A DNA stretch of 64,000 nt, taken from contig NC_054748.1 in NCBI RefSeq assembly GCF_018143015.1, positions 3,402,580 to 3,466,579 of the forward strand, read 5' to 3'. Origin of the DNA: Lytechinus variegatus. Taxonomy: Eukaryota; Echinodermata; Echinoidea; Temnopleuroida; Toxopneustidae. Below are positions 13,001 through 24,453 of this stretch, in pieces. The translations under genes were made by a program, and so were the position numbers. The notes beneath the pieces are model-generated. The model saw only the letters and a list, made by a program, of their open reading frames with translations. It did not search any database and was not told where the DNA came from. The stretch's first letter is position 1, and each line of letters opens with the position of its first letter.

Positions 13001-16000
13001 ACAGATATTTGTAAAATATATCTATGAATACAAAATATGTCATGTACATCTATTAGGGGCACACTTTTTTTCTCGGACCCGAGACAAAAAAATATTTTCA
13101 TTTCATGTTGAGATACATTACAAGGAATGAATAAAAATTGTTAGCATATTAAAATGACCAAAAAAGTTTTTTTGACCAATGTATAGCCCACTCCAAATAC
13201 GAACCTGTAAAAATCTTAAGCTAAATCAAAATGTTCTCAATACCAGTTGTAGTATGAATACCAAAATAAGAATTCCAGGTTTACTGGGAGCCTCCCTTCA
13301 GGTAAAAAATTAATTCAATTCCAAATAATGGTATCAGTCTTGCCATGGGTTGCAATTTGAATCTGGTTTGGGTTTTATTCCCAGAGAGAGAAAAAAAAAT
13401 AAGCTTGCAGTAAAGCAGAATTTGGAGTTATGTGTTCCTAGCATCAAATGTGATTATTGTACTTTTTCCAATTTATCATAACCAATGCAAATGTGTCAGA
13501 TAGTATAGCGTGAAGCAGACTGGAGTGTAGCTTTTGACAAAAGGGCTGTACGATATACCAATGATAATGATGTTTTGTTTCAATTTTGAAAAGGGGAAAT
13601 AATACTTTCTAATTTTTCTCTTTGTCTTTTACTTCAGGAAGTGGCCAAATTCTTACAAGAGTGGAAGTCTCCAGACATTTTCCTTAGCGTCATTTCTAAG
13701 ACAAATGCTCCAAGAATAACGGTAAGATATCAAGCAAGGTTTATCCCTTTCATTGTATACATGCTTTCAGGGTGCTACATAACTTTTTAGAAGCACTTGC
13801 CCAGTCGGGTAAGTCAAATTTTAAATAGTTGGAATATGCCCAAAAATCTGTTTCACTTTCCCGAAAAATCCTTGAAAAAAAAGTTTTAGCTAGAGCTTTC
13901 AAAAGAAAGCTTTGCCGTTTTGTAAACCATTTTTTTCTCCCGTAGTTGACATAAACTGATCTACCTTGTTATTGCATTTTTTTTTCCAAAGTGATTATCC
14001 TGCCTGCCATTACCAAAATTAGGGTTAATATATCATCAACCCAAATTTTGGTCATTCTACTGTGAGAATTTTGCTTGCCCCGGGCAATTGGGCTAGTGCT
14101 TTATATGTAGCACCCTGATGCTATCAAACTTGTACGATTATCTCTAGTACAGAGCAGCAGGCTAATTATTATTTTTGGGGGGCTATCTTCCACAACTTAT
14201 TGCCTGCAACACTGGATAAGCTTTAATACTGGAATGAATGGGTATTTCCTTGGCTCCTTTTAAAAAAAAAGTTTATATGGCTTATAGCATTTGAGCATTT
14301 CGGGGCTAAATTGCCCCCAGCCCCTGTGTGGGGCAGTTCGATCAATTTAAGTACATGTATGTTGGACGACCCTCCAAAGTGATAGTTGTTTGTTTTTCTA
14401 GTGTGAAATGTCATGCTCTCAAATTTTACCATGGCTTGAGCAGTTAGCATGTTGATTATTTTACGGTCTAGTGGTTATTACTTTTGGCTTTCAATCAGAG
14501 GGACGTTGGTTCGTGCCCCAGCCATAGCGTATTTTTCCCTCAGCAAGAAGTTTACCCACCAAGTGACTTTAGCAGCTGGAGAAATAGCACGGGTAATTCT
14601 AAAGTGTGCCTTTGAATAGGCGCCTCACAAATACTATTGTTTTATAGTGGAAATTGTTGTTCTCCTCCAGTGTTATTTCGTTTTGGGGGGTTGAATAAAC
14701 TATTCCCAATAGTGCATGAATGAGTAATAAATAGAAGTAAGTTTGTTCCAACGTTTCAGCTTCATCTTGATTTAAAAGCTTTCAGGGCTCCCACAGTTAA
14801 TGGAAAATCCTGGAAAAATTTGTGGTCATGGAAAGTCTTGGAAAAGTCAGGGAATCTGGAATATTTATGAAATGTCATGGAAAAGTCATGGAATAGCATT
14901 AACCCTCTTGGCTATGGCAGCTTGCCAGTTTTGCTGTGTCTCCTAACTCTCATACTCTACTGTTATAACTGGTGTTCATAATTTCCATTTTACACAGTTT
15001 TGTAACATAGTAAATTCTAACTCCGTGACGTCACGGGAAGTTGTGGAAAGCAGCAATTTAGTCATGGCATAGTCATGGAATTCTGTTTTCAAATTTTTGT
15101 GGGAACCCTGAGCTTTGTTCTTACATTGTTTTGATGCAAAACCAGGGGGTGTATCACAAAGAATTTATGTTTGACTTAGAGTCGCGCTTAAATTCCTAGA
15201 TGCATGCGGTATAAAAGACATTACCTTATTGGTCAGATCATGGGCACGGGACACACACTACTGCATACTGATAAGATTTATCATGTGCGCTTTGGCATTT
15301 AAGTGCGACTCTTATTAAGTCACTATTTAAAACTTTGTCAAATACCTCCAGGGGCCGTAACACAAAACTTCGCAATGATCGTAGAACATTTTCTACGATT
15401 GACTTCAATGTACATTCAATCGTGAAAATCAAGCGTACAATCAAGTGCGAACTTTAGTGTAACGGGACCCTAGTCGTTGAAATCAGTCAAATACACCTCG
15501 AAACTTTTATACCATTGCTCTTTAAATTGTAGGAGATATGCATGGGTGTCCTTGGAAACATGGCCTGCAGTTCTGAAATACGGAGAGAATTTAGCAAGAA
15601 TCAGCAACTCATGTAAGTGCACATGTATTTTGATGTTTACGTTCATATTCCCTTTGTTATAGAAATTTATTACTATTATTATCAAGTTTTTAATCATATT
15701 ATTCACAAAATGTCATTATTAAGCAAATAATCACAATTGGTGAAGATGATGGGCAAGCTATCACTTACGAGGAAGCTAGGTGTAGCTATCTTTCCGAAGC
15801 GAAGCTGATGAAAGATAGCAAGTACATCCAGCTTGCTGGTCTTGACCTTTAGCCCTTATTTAATGGGGGGGGGGGGGTAAATTGGACCCCTCCAACAAAT
15901 TTTGTTGCTTTTCCAGCACTCAAAATTTTTGACTGCATCGCTTGCTGACTTTTTACTTTCAATTCTTGTGCATCTTTTGAGACCAAATGTGCGACTTCCG

Positions 16001-19000
16001 GGTACGCGGTTCCAAAATTATGCAACGTTTTGTAGGTGCATGTCAGACCCCAAATTGCTCAGTGATTCCATGCACAAAGTCATGCAATGCAAATTGTGTT
16101 TTTCAACCAAAAATTATAAATGTATGATTATTTAAGTATTGCTGGTCTAAATAGATTTATTTTATGCTATTTATAATTGCAAAAGGGTCCCAGACAAAGT
16201 TTATGGGGGAAAAGTAAGTAAAAAAAACAAGGAAATACATGAGAATTAAAAAATAATAAAATACATAAGAACTTAATAATATTTCTGCAAATTTTTGTAG
16301 ATATTTATCAGAAATATATATAAAATCGATACCCTCACCAAGAATAAGCATTCTGCTATGTACAATGAGTTAAAGGAAAAACATACACGAAAGAAACAAA
16401 TTTAGGGCGAATTTCATACATGTAAGCTTATTTGCATAATTAATGATAAAAACATATAAAGAATTGAATTTTTGACAAGTTAACTATACAGCCTTGTAGT
16501 TTACAGCCTGCTCTAGGCACGTGTAAATTTTTCATCTCTATCGCGCAATTAGCGACTGAGATCTAATATCTCATGGTTTGAAATATCCCAGTTTAATTAG
16601 GGTTTGAGGACTGAAGTTGGAATTCTGGGAAATCACTCTACAATCGAGATGCACACTTGGTATTTTATACAGTAAATAATTCTTTCTGGCATTTTCTATT
16701 GTCACAGTGACCTTAGCTTTGGCTTGTTGAGTGGTAGCGATGCTCCCACAATGGTTGAAGCCTCTCGTCTCATCTATACATGCCTCAACGATGAAGAGAG
16801 CGCCTCCAAGTGGCTGGAAACGGTGAAGAAGGATGGGGATGTTCTCAAGAGCATCACGTTTATCCTACAAAGCTCAACAAACGGTGAGTATATATTTTTC
16901 ACATGGTTTGCGGGATCATAATTCCAAATAAAAAAAAAAATGAGGATGATTTAGAAAGTAGCGACCTTATTTTGCCCAGAAAGTACTTTGGAGCGTTTCA
17001 TGAAAGGACTTGTCAGACGTTTTACCCGATAAAGTCTGTTCTTTCCCGCAGCTACCATAGTAACTGTGTTTTTCAGCCAATCAAATTCAAGGGAAGTTGT
17101 CAGATGTGACAACTTGTCTGACAAAAATCTTGACGAAACACTCCCCAAGAATGATTACACATTTAGACTGTTTTCGGACAATGTGAGGTTGTCTGCAGTG
17201 CCTTAATTCTAGAATAAGTTTTTGTTGAGCTAGCTGCTTTTACATTTTGAAATTCTGAGATCCAAGGTCTCAACAGGCCCACGGCAGTGTACTGACTTGA
17301 AATTTACGGCCAAACTTGTGCAAGCTCGATGACTCCTTGATTGCATTAAAAAAAACAATTGTTTACCCTTAGAAGCTGTATACTGTCTTGACCTGGGGAG
17401 CGTTTCATCAATATTTTCAGCCGACAAGCTGTCAGATCTGACATCTTTCCATGATTTTGATTGGCTGGGAGGCACTTTTCCTATGGTAACCGTCGGCTAA
17501 AATAGGACTTGTCGGATAAAACGTCCGACAAGTCCTTTCATGAAACGCCACCCTGGTGGTTTCCTTATCTGTGGGTGCCATACATGGCATTTCTCTTTAA
17601 GAACTTAACCAATCTACATTCTATTTTCCATTCTGCAGGTGATTTGATCCACAATGTAGCTGATCTACTAGACCAGTTATTGGACCTTGATGATGGTCTT
17701 CTGCAAGCATGGTCCGGTCCTGTCCTCATTCAAGCCATTACCGAAGCTCTAAACCAAATCAGGTATTTATATGTTATAGCGCTCGTTGCAGAAAGATTTG
17801 CATTTTAAGTCCGAACACGGTGAATCTTGTGCCATATGCTGTTGTACATTGTGATTGTTCTGTTTGTGGATTACATATTCCCTTTGTTTTTATAGTGGTG
17901 ACCATGTGACCACCCTTTCATTTCTCCATCAAAACAATTCAGATACATAGCTGCCAAAGTGACACTAAATATAATCTTTTCCATTTTATTGAAATGGGAT
18001 TTTTGGAACTGTATAAAGTATGATGATTTTTGGTATGTTTTTTTTAAGGCTTGGAATATGATTGAGAGAAATAAAGAAAGGATTGTTTCACAATTAAAGG
18101 CCTAGTCCCACTGGCAGATGGACACAGTATATTCATAACAGATACAGCGGAAATGCAATATTTCAGGTTGGCTCGATCTGTTTTCCAGACAAAAGACAGA
18201 ATAGGTGAACAATTAACCCAGGGAACGCGGGCGGGAGCCCAGGATCTTACGTGCAATTTGGCATACTCACCTGACAAGCGTGAAGTATGGTCAAAATAAT
18301 TCTCCGAGTAAATAGTTAAAACAGAAATCAAGCACTTACCACGATTATATGGATGATGGTCTAACGAGTGGCAGTTTTCTGACATCTGGGCACAGACTGG
18401 AACCTCAAAAAACAAAAAGTTCTCTCCTTCTACCCCTGTCTCGATCGGCCATTTTTGTTATGAATTGTAACAAAATGGCCGATCGAGATAGATAGAGAGT
18501 GTATGAAACATGCATGTAAAGAGTACACAATGGATGGCAAGATTCTTTTCCGTTTTACATCCTCCCTGCATCCATAAGTGCAGTGGGACAAAGCCTTTAG
18601 GTTGGCAGCTCTGTTATAACCACATCTTCCTGTCTTCTTTTATTTTCTAATAGTGGCGATCATGCAAACACCCTTTCTCTTCTTCATCATTCCCTCCAAG
18701 TAATCTCTACAACTGACTCTGGAATAAATGCACTCGGTAAGTAAAGTTTCCTCATGCACTTTGAACAGCATCTAGAAAAAAAATGTAAATCTAAAAGTAA
18801 AGATAATTGAAGCTAGCTTATGTAAAAATATTTTTCATTTTGACTGACTGTTATTTCTGCAGTGCCCTTGTAAAGTTTGATCAGTTTTTTTTGAAACACA
18901 GTTTGTTTTAATAGCCCATTCCCGGAATGTAACATTTCGATGATGAGGTCTTGGGTTTAACCCTATTCTATTCCAAGGCGCATTGTTTATTATTATTTTT

Positions 19001-21685
19001 ACCCCGGCTTTAGCTTGAGCTGCCTTTCAGCACTTGGTGCATTCAAGGAATTAATCCTTCCGGTGCCCATTCACCTCACCTGGGTTGAGTGCAGCACAAT
19101 GTAGATCAACATCATAAACATCATAAGTGTTGGTTTAATAGTTTTTACTATTGCGACAACTTTCTTTTTCCCAGTGGAGTTAAGTGAGAAAGTCCATCCT
19201 TTGGTATCATCTTTCATCTCTGATGTGTTTGAGGATGGGGTCCTATCAATAAGAGGGAGAGAGAACACCCTCGCCTCCACCATCTCCGTTCTCAGCATCA
19301 TGGTATTAAGGTCGAAGGACGTTATCAAACATCTGGTAGTAAAAGGTTGGTAATGTTTCAAATTTTTCTATATGAAATGAAATCTGTTCAGTTGATTTAT
19401 CACCCAAGTCAGGAGTATTTTGGGGTGAGTCATGCATAATAATGTGTTTTTCTTGTACTATATCAGTCAAAATTTACATCTAGTATAAAAATCTTGGTAT
19501 ATGATACACGGTATTGGTTAAACTTTGCATCAGTTGATCAGACCGATTTTGCCGGGGGGGGGGGGGGGGGCTGGGGAAGAAGGGGACAAATCCTCCCCCC
19601 AACTTTTAAACATGATGAGAATAGTCTGTCTGAAATAGATTTGAGGTACCTTTTGAATGTGAATGGTATTATTTTTGTTGCTGTAAAAATATATAAAGAT
19701 TAGATGATATTCAAATTAGATGGAATTCAGGAAATGGCTTCTGAAAATTAAGCTGCAGTCTTTATATTCTTTATAAACAATAAATATTGCCATTCTGTAA
19801 TTTCTTTTGACATACGCATTCAGAAAGTAGAACAATCAAACAGCTTACTGAGATGCTTTATGTCATCCACCGTAAAGAGGCATCGTCGTCACGGAAACCG
19901 TCCACGGAGGACGAGCATCCGTCCGCTCCATCAAACAGTGAACAAAAAGTGAATGCATCAACCGATGAACAGGAACAGAAGCAGATTGATGCCAAAACTC
20001 AAAATGAAGGAGGTGACGGAATGACGCAAGGAGACGGTTGTCATGGCGATAGGAGTAACGAAGAGGACGACGATGAGGAGAGAGTTTGGTTAACGGAGCT
20101 CTTGAAAGACCAGCTCATTGATTTCTTCTGTGCCACTCTACAGGTTGCCAAGGTTAGTTTTTGCAAATTCAAATCCTTTTTGCCCAGCTTCACATTCTGA
20201 ATTAACCGAACATTTTGTTTGGCTTTTTGATTGGAAAAATCTTGGCTCCATAGATTTGTGATACCAACTTTAATAGTTTGAGATGTTTCTGGTTATGCTA
20301 AAAATGTATCTGATTATTCCTGTTTCTCATCAAATTATTTTTTTCTGTTCATTGTTGTGTCTCTCTCCTTTTATCGGCCTGCATGGACTTCAAAGTGATG
20401 TTTGCCAAGTTTCTGGTGTTTTTAGAAAATTTAGTACAGGTATCTCTGCGCAAGTCAACCTCCCACAAGTTGAATAATCGCCTAACTCGTAGCATTTTTT
20501 TTAGACCAAATTATTCAAAACAAATACCTCTTCTATAATGTTGCTGACATTTGCTCTGGGCTTTATATTATCTAACATATGGGGTTCGGTTAAGGGTAGG
20601 GGTATAGGTAAATTGCCAATTCGTCTACTGCCAGCTCATCCACTCACCACATGGTCTACTTTCATGTAGTCTAATGCCATTCCGTCCATCGAAATTTTGT
20701 CTAACAATAATTTCGTCCGTTACCTATTTGGTCCAATCATCACTTTGTTTAATCACCATTTGTCTATGGCCATTTCGTCTAATAACCAGTTGGTCTAATA
20801 CCCATTTTCTTTTCATTAATTTTGCACAATTAACACTTTACTTTAATTAGACCACATGGTACATGGGCTAAAAAGCTATTAGACCAACTGGTTATTAGAC
20901 GGAATGGCATTAGACCAAATGGAAGTAGATCATGTGGTGAGTAGACGAACTAATGGAAGACTAGTTGGCAATTGGACGAATTGGAAATAAACCAGGGTAC
21001 TTGTTAAATGAAGGGACGAAGTTGGTAATTCTGTTAGTGTGTGGAATTTACAGTGGAGCAATTGTCGCTGGAGCAAATGCTATGGATAAGTTGAATTTCT
21101 CCTGAAACAAACATTTTTCTGTGGTCCAAACAGATACGACTTGGGCAGAGCTACCTGTACATGAAAACAAAAATTGGGCTCGACATAAGTAGTGGCCCAG
21201 GGCAACCCTAAAATGAGAGTCGGGCCACCAAAATTCTGTAAAAGTGGTGGCTCGGTTAGGCTACCAAAAGTTTCAATAAATTGTAATATTTGTTATTGTT
21301 TTAGGGCCACCAAATTCACATTGCGGGCCACCAAATTCACATTGTGGGCCACCAAGAATATGAAATTGAGGATTTCGGTTGACCAATCGGGCCACCAAAA
21401 AAAGAAGTTGTGTGGAACCTTGCTTGGTGTACAGTATCAGTAGAAACCAACAAATATCAATCCCAAACACATATTTGCATTCTATCAAAAGCAGACTGTA
21501 TTGATTAATCCTGGTAACCTTGATCTTTGCCTGATTAAATTGTTTTCCTCTCATTCTAGGACGAAGACCTACAGGGCAAACTCCGTCAGTGTGGGAGTAA
21601 AAGACTGCAGGCCATAGCAGACTGTCTTCCCGATGACAGAAACGATCTCCTAGACCTGATGCAGGACATTCAAGGAAAGACATGA
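10025..21685 (+). CDS. SAAL1: SAAL1-like armadillo-repeat protein (10 exons, complete)
   Basis: Coding exons: 10025-10231, 12355-12477, 13638-13721, 15533-15612, 16708-16883, 17639-17762, 18654-18736, 19175-19345, 19824-20152, 21560-21685. All have GT/AG borders and matching phases; they sum to 1503 bp (500 aa plus stop), against 474 aa in human SAAL1. Signature matches include NPSPPPEDI and MFSKHWVFSIL in exon 1, NELCRLWDM in exon 2, FLQEWKSPDIF in exon 3, EICMGVLGNMACSSEI in exon 4 and EASRLIYTCLNDEESAS in exon 5. An acidic low-complexity segment (EEDDDEERV) lies in exon 9. SAAL1 (also SPACIA1) is a helical ARM-type protein linked in mammals to cell proliferation; its molecular role is poorly known. 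The start is supported by homology and by an acceptor nine bases upstream, implying a 5' UTR intron. No frame damage was seen. Confidence 0.94.
10242..10292 (+). pseudogene. Decayed copy of the 3' edge of SAAL1 exon 1 (first half)
   Basis: CCATTCAAAACACCATGTTT repeats exon 1 at 10171-10190 just 10 bp beyond the exon 1 donor. It is followed by a degraded match to the SKHWVFS part. The copy continues at 10767-10785 with TCCTGATGAAATTACTTCA after a TTAA element that splits it. Confidence 0.8.
10293..10766. mobile_element. TTAA-type MITE inserted in a duplicated exon edge
   Basis: The ends are TTAACTCTTCATGCGTTC and AACGCATGAAGAGTTAA with TTAA on both sides (10293-10296, 10763-10766). Joining the flanks restores the alignment of the exon 1 copy, which shows that the element came in after the exon duplication. 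No coding frame is visible. Confidence 0.8.
10812..10945. repeat. Small palindromic element
   Basis: AAGTTAAGAGTGACTTTAAG near the left end pairs with CTTAAAGTCCCTCTTAACTT near the right end, and GACTGGTGATCC pairs with GGGTCACCAGTC. It is probably a short MITE. Confidence 0.6.
10990..11445. mobile_element. Dispersed repeat with AGACAGCTGGCAGC end
   Basis: The left part (AGACAGCTGGCAGCCGTCTG, then GAGGAGT.TTTTAACATTTTT) is shared with 46134-46306. The right part (GTGAAGCCAACGAAGTTCAG and GACCGAAGCTTTTGGTCT) is shared with 55327-55417. An inner hairpin lies at about 10995-11068. Confidence 0.6.
11443..11582 (+). pseudogene. Two further decayed copies of the SAAL1 exon 1 edge
   Basis: 11443-11500 (TTTAGCAAGCATTGGGTGTT) and 11511-11582 (TTGGGGTGTTTTCAATCCTT, then CATCAGGTATACTTGAGA) each match the end of exon 1. 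The second keeps the CAG/GTATAC donor. Both are frame-damaged and lie in the same orientation as the gene. Confidence 0.8.
11878..12010 (+). pseudogene. Decayed copy of SAAL1 exon 2 with its acceptor
   Basis: GCAGCAAGTTGAGAAAGAGC and the following 60 bp are nearly identical to the start of true exon 2 at 12355. The upstream intron sequence (CCCTTTAATTTCACCATT) is copied too. Similarity stops after GATGGGATTG, so the copy has no donor. It could act as a decoy acceptor. Confidence 0.88.
12561..13194. mobile_element. Palindromic MITE with GGAGTGGGCTATA ends, 634 bp
   Basis: The left end is GGAGTGGGCTATAAAATGGG and the right end TGTATAGCCCACTCC. Both sides carry AAATA, a possible 5-bp target duplication. 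Inner inverted blocks such as TATCTCAACATGAAATAATA and CATTTCATGTTGAGATACAT show the arms are long. It lies 83 bp after the exon 2 donor of SAAL1. Confidence 0.8.
13768..14117. mobile_element. hAT-like MITE (CAGGGTGCTACATA ends)
   Basis: The termini CAGGGTGCTACATA and TATGTAGCACCCTG are exact inverted repeats, and GCACTTGCCC pairs with a GCTTGCCCC block. The flanks ATGCTTT and ATGCTAT are a plausible partial target duplication. Confidence 0.75.
14460..14640 (+). mobile_element. tRNA-headed SINE fragment
   Basis: It has a box B-like GGTTCGTGCCCCAGCC preceded by a degenerate A-box region and followed by CAGCAAGAAGTTTACCCACC, which matches the SINE at 63432-63709. It is diverged and lacks the 3' tail. 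Confidence 0.55.
14783..15110. mobile_element. hAT-like MITE rich in TCATGGAAA motifs
   Basis: The ends are CAGGGCTCCCACA and TGTGGGAACCCTG, followed by AGCTTT, which also precedes the left end. TCATGGAAAAGTC-type motifs repeat inside. Confidence 0.75.
15143..15469. mobile_element. Two abutting short palindromic elements
   Basis: 15143-15352 begins CAGGGGGTGTATCACAAAG and ends TTTGTCAAATACCTCCAG. 15353-15469 (GGGCCGTAACACAAAACTTC to TGTAACGGGACCC) belongs to the family at 32523-32650 and 40619-40772. They end 63 bp before SAAL1 exon 4. Confidence 0.6.
15851..16604. mobile_element. Repeat of the GGGTACGCGGTTCCAAAATT family
   Basis: It shares GGGTACGCGGTTCCAAAATT with 25283-25564 and a second block (AATAAGCATTCTRCT, then GTAGTTTACA) with 40885-41733. 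G runs near the left end and an ATTAGGGTTT right border fit the family. The ends are approximate. Confidence 0.55.
16990..17146. mobile_element. GAGCGTTTCATGAAAGGACT hairpin MITE, copy 1
   Basis: This 157-bp palindrome begins GGAGCGTTTCATGAAAGGAC and ends TTGACGAAACACTCCCC, with GTTGTCAGATGTGACAACTT inside. Copies 2 and 3 are at 17395-17553 and 27186-27341. Confidence 0.8.
17395..17553. mobile_element. GAGCGTTTCATGAAAGGACT hairpin MITE, copy 2
   Basis: It starts GGGGAGCGTTTCATCAATAT and ends CCTTTCATGAAACGCCACC. It is in the opposite orientation to copy 1 and ends 85 bp before SAAL1 exon 6. Confidence 0.8.
17891..17932 (+). pseudogene. Decayed copy of the 5' edge of SAAL1 exon 7
   Basis: TATAGTGGTGACCATGTGAC, then CACCCTTTCATTTCTCCATC, matches the true exon 7 start at 18651 (TAGTGGCGATCATGCAAACA, then CCCTTTCTCTTCTTCATC). 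The acceptor AG and its pyrimidine tract are part of the copy. Confidence 0.75.
18097..18599. mobile_element. Palindromic MITE (AGGCCTAGTCCCACTGGC ends)
   Basis: The left end AAAGGCCTAGTCCCACTG pairs with the right end CAGTGGGACAAAGCCTTT. The centre (18424-18502) is a strong hairpin around GATCGGCCATTTTTGTTA. It ends 54 bp before SAAL1 exon 7. Confidence 0.75.
18962..19105 (-). mobile_element. SINE fragment, reverse orientation
   Basis: TACCCCGGCTTTAGCTTGAG and AAGGAATTAATCCTTCCGGT match the reverse complement of the SINE at 63432-63709. The tRNA-like head is missing. It lies 69 bp upstream of SAAL1 exon 8. Confidence 0.8.
20541..21083. mobile_element. Nested palindromic elements in SAAL1 intron 9
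   Basis: The outer ends CTGACATTTGCTCTGG and GCTGGAGCAAATGCTATG pair and resemble 59290-59478. Inside, 20611-20985 is a second palindrome (AATTGCCAATTCGTCTACTG against GTTGGCAATTGGACGAATTGG) built from repeated GTCTAATNCCATT units. Confidence 0.6.
21220..21375. repeat. Short tandem repeat, GGGCCACCAAATTCACATTG unit
   Basis: GGGCCACCAAATTCACATTG occurs twice in direct succession (21303-21342), with more diverged GGGCCACCA units on either side. Confidence 0.8.
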
Positions 21686-24100
21686 GCCATTGCATGTGTT
21701 TCAAGCTTGGTTACAGAGACTTGAAGGAAACTGTCAGGGAAATTCATGAGCTATTTTTTCTTCTTAATGAGGACTCTTGGTTCTCAAACTTTACAACTGG
21801 TGAAGACGGCCATCATTTATTCATGTCCAATCATCCTGGTGCTAGCGGGAAATTCTTGATGCAAGACATTCATCGAGGACTGATGTTCTTTTGTGGTTGA
21901 TTCGCCTTGTTGCCAGTTGAAATGACAGGGATTTAATGTAGGATACCCAATGCTGGACGTGAGCAAATTCATCTGTATGAAGCATGGTTACCAAGACTTG
22001 AAGGAAAACTGTGAGGGAAAGACATGAGCCGTTTCATCTGTTTCACGCATGGTCACAAAGACTGAAAGAAAATCGTCAGGGAAATATATGAACTATTATT
22101 TCATCTGAATGAACGTGACACAAATCATGAAGACAGTAGTACTTTATTCTTGTCCACTCATTTTGTTGTTAAGGGAGATTTCTTGATGGAAGACATTCAA
22201 GAATTGTTCTCAAGCCACACAAACGTTGAAGAGTTACAATTGATCGGAGCAGTCGTAAGTCATAACTCTTTGTACAACAGGGCCCTGATGTCCTCTTGTG
22301 GTCAGTCGCCTTGTTCCAAGTCGAAATAGTGTTAGATGGAATGGCATGAGACCAAATGGAGGTAAAGCACCATGTTGTATGTGAAATTGACTTGAGGGAT
22401 AATTTTGAGGGAAAAAAATTGAGGCGTTGGATTGTCATAAAGATAGTCAGAAATGCAGTGTCTTCCAAATAGGAGCATTGAATCTCTGTAACAGGAAGAC
22501 AGTAATCCCTTTACCTCCATGAATGTCTTCCTGTAAATAGAAACAACTCTTTGATTTAATGGAAGATATTCCAGAACAAACAAGCACGAGGGATTTTGAC
22601 CTGCAAACAGGTCACACAAACAAAGAGTTGTACTTGAATGTTTTCATTCAGGAGGTGTAATCAAGAGCTAGCCTATTCAGTCAGAGTGCAGGTCCCAAGA
22701 AAGTGGCTTCTTTCATCCAAGTGATATTCATGATTTGAGATGTTTTGCATATTTAATGAGTTTGATGCGGACCAAAACACCTCTTTTCATTCGGTCATTG
22801 CTGCTCTAATTGTGCATCAAATTTCATGAATTTGGTACCATTGTAAAGAAGAAGAATCATTCTTTCAGGTCATGTGTTTGGATTTATTCAAATATTTTGT
22901 AATATAGGTTAAAATTTTGATCTAAAATATGCTACAAAATAAATATTTTCACCTGACAAAAGCTGCTATTTTCACACTTTATTTATGTTTGAGCCTAAAT
23001 GATTTTTATATCATGATAAAGCTGAATATGCATGCTTTTAAATGATATAGGTTTCAAAATAAGAATTGGTTTAATCGGGTCAAGATCACACTTTTTCATT
23101 TGCCAAGTACATAAAGCAGTTTGAAAACAAGAATACTGCACTCTGATTGGTCAAAGAGACCACCCAGTGGCAAATTCTGGCCTGGGTTCGTGGGAAGGTC
23201 ACACTTCCCATGTGGTAGTTTCCTCAAATACCCTTCGCCTGTTGTTCTGTGAACCTTATCCAGCCAATCAGGACTCTGGATTTCATGCAAGTAGAAAATT
23301 TCAGAAATCTCGTCTTGTACCTTGGTGGGAAAAGTGTGATCTTGACCCGATTAAAAGGTGCTGCATATCAAGAGTGACATTGTGAGAAAGTACAGAAGTT
23401 CAGCTTTATGGTGATATAGATATCATTGAGGCTCAAAATATGAAGTTTTGCACAATTCGCAAAAGAAAACAGAGGAAGAAAATTCAGTTTTGAGGCACAT
23501 TTTCAGGCCAGAAATTTACTTATTTATCAAAATATAATTGTATACAAAACAAATGACCAATATGAAAGAGTAACTTTTACTCTATCTGATGGTGCAATAA
23601 TATTTCATTTAACTTGAGGTTAAAACAGGTAAATTCTTAGAGAAAGAAAATCTCACGAATCACGAGATTTTGCAAGGAGGAAACAGCCACGAAATGATTT
23701 GGATGAATCTGGCCTTTTTGCTCATTAGCATAGGGACCTGCGGTCTGACTGTATTGTAAAGTTACTCAAGACTTTATTGCTACTAAATGTCGGATTGGAA
23801 TATGGAATGTGAAATCGGTCTCACAATCATTTTATTGCATTTGATTGATATCAAACAGTTGGCTTGAATACCTACGTTCTTTAGTGTAAATTATCATTTT
23901 TTGCCAAAATTTGAATCAAATAAAATGAAACACTTCATTCAAACATGTTGAAAATCAATCTGGCATTGCATTTTACAAAATTGTTCTTTGTTTGAATGTA
24001 TGTTAACATGTAATGTGATAAACCAACAAGGACATCATTTTTTTTACAGAACATCCAAATTGTATGGAATATTTTTGAAATAAAATGCGAAAACAAAGTT
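21686..24100 (+). other. SAAL1 3' region with degenerate direct repeats
   Basis: The sequence after the stop carries two to three diverged units of about 330 bp. AAGACATGAGCC, GACTTGAAGGAAA and a GATG.AAGACATTCA motif recur near 21683, 21720, 21858, 22000, 22183 and 22555. The recurring motif resembles the last coding bases (GCAGGACATTCAAGG). AATAAA occurs at 24079-24084 and could be a poly(A) signal; I cannot tell where the mRNA ends. Confidence 0.5.
23071..23354. mobile_element. TTAA-type MITE, 284 bp
   Basis: The ends are TTAATCGGGTCAAGATCACA and GTGATCTTGACCCGATTAA, an essentially perfect inverted repeat of about 25 bp starting at TTAA. It is a clear piggyBac- or Kolobok-style end structure; which of the two cannot be told here. 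Confidence 0.88.
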
Positions 24101-24198
24101 ATTTGGTTTCATCTCTTTTATTACTTTGATTATTCGATGATGATACTCTGTATTCATGAAATTATCTAAATAGTAAATAGATATAATTTACATACATG

Positions 24199-24439
24199 TA
24201 TAGTTATGCTCAAAAGTTTATAGTGAACCCCACCACAAAATGCACTCTTTCATGCCGAGTGTTGAATGTAGACAACAATCCTACAATATTCGGCTAGCCA
24301 AGAGAAACAATCTTTATTGAATGTAACATTTTATCATCGGACCTCACAATTAATTTAAATTAACATGGCAGAACGTTAGAACTTTATTGAAATACGTTTA
24401 TTTTCTGTTGGGGTTCACTTACTTTTGAGCACCAATGTA
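24199..24439. mobile_element. Tc1/mariner-like MITE, 241 bp
   Basis: The left end has TATGCTCAAAAGTTTATAGT, then GAACCCC; the right end reads GGGGTTCACTTACTTTTGAG, then CACCAATGTA. TA borders and the CTCAAAAGT..GTGAACCCC terminus fit mariner-type elements. No transposase is present. Confidence 0.78.
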
Positions 24440-24453
24440 TATAATATTTTGTA

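Noticed and set aside
19494-19703. Glycine-rich frame
   Set aside because: It crosses a G homopolymer in a SAAL1 intron.
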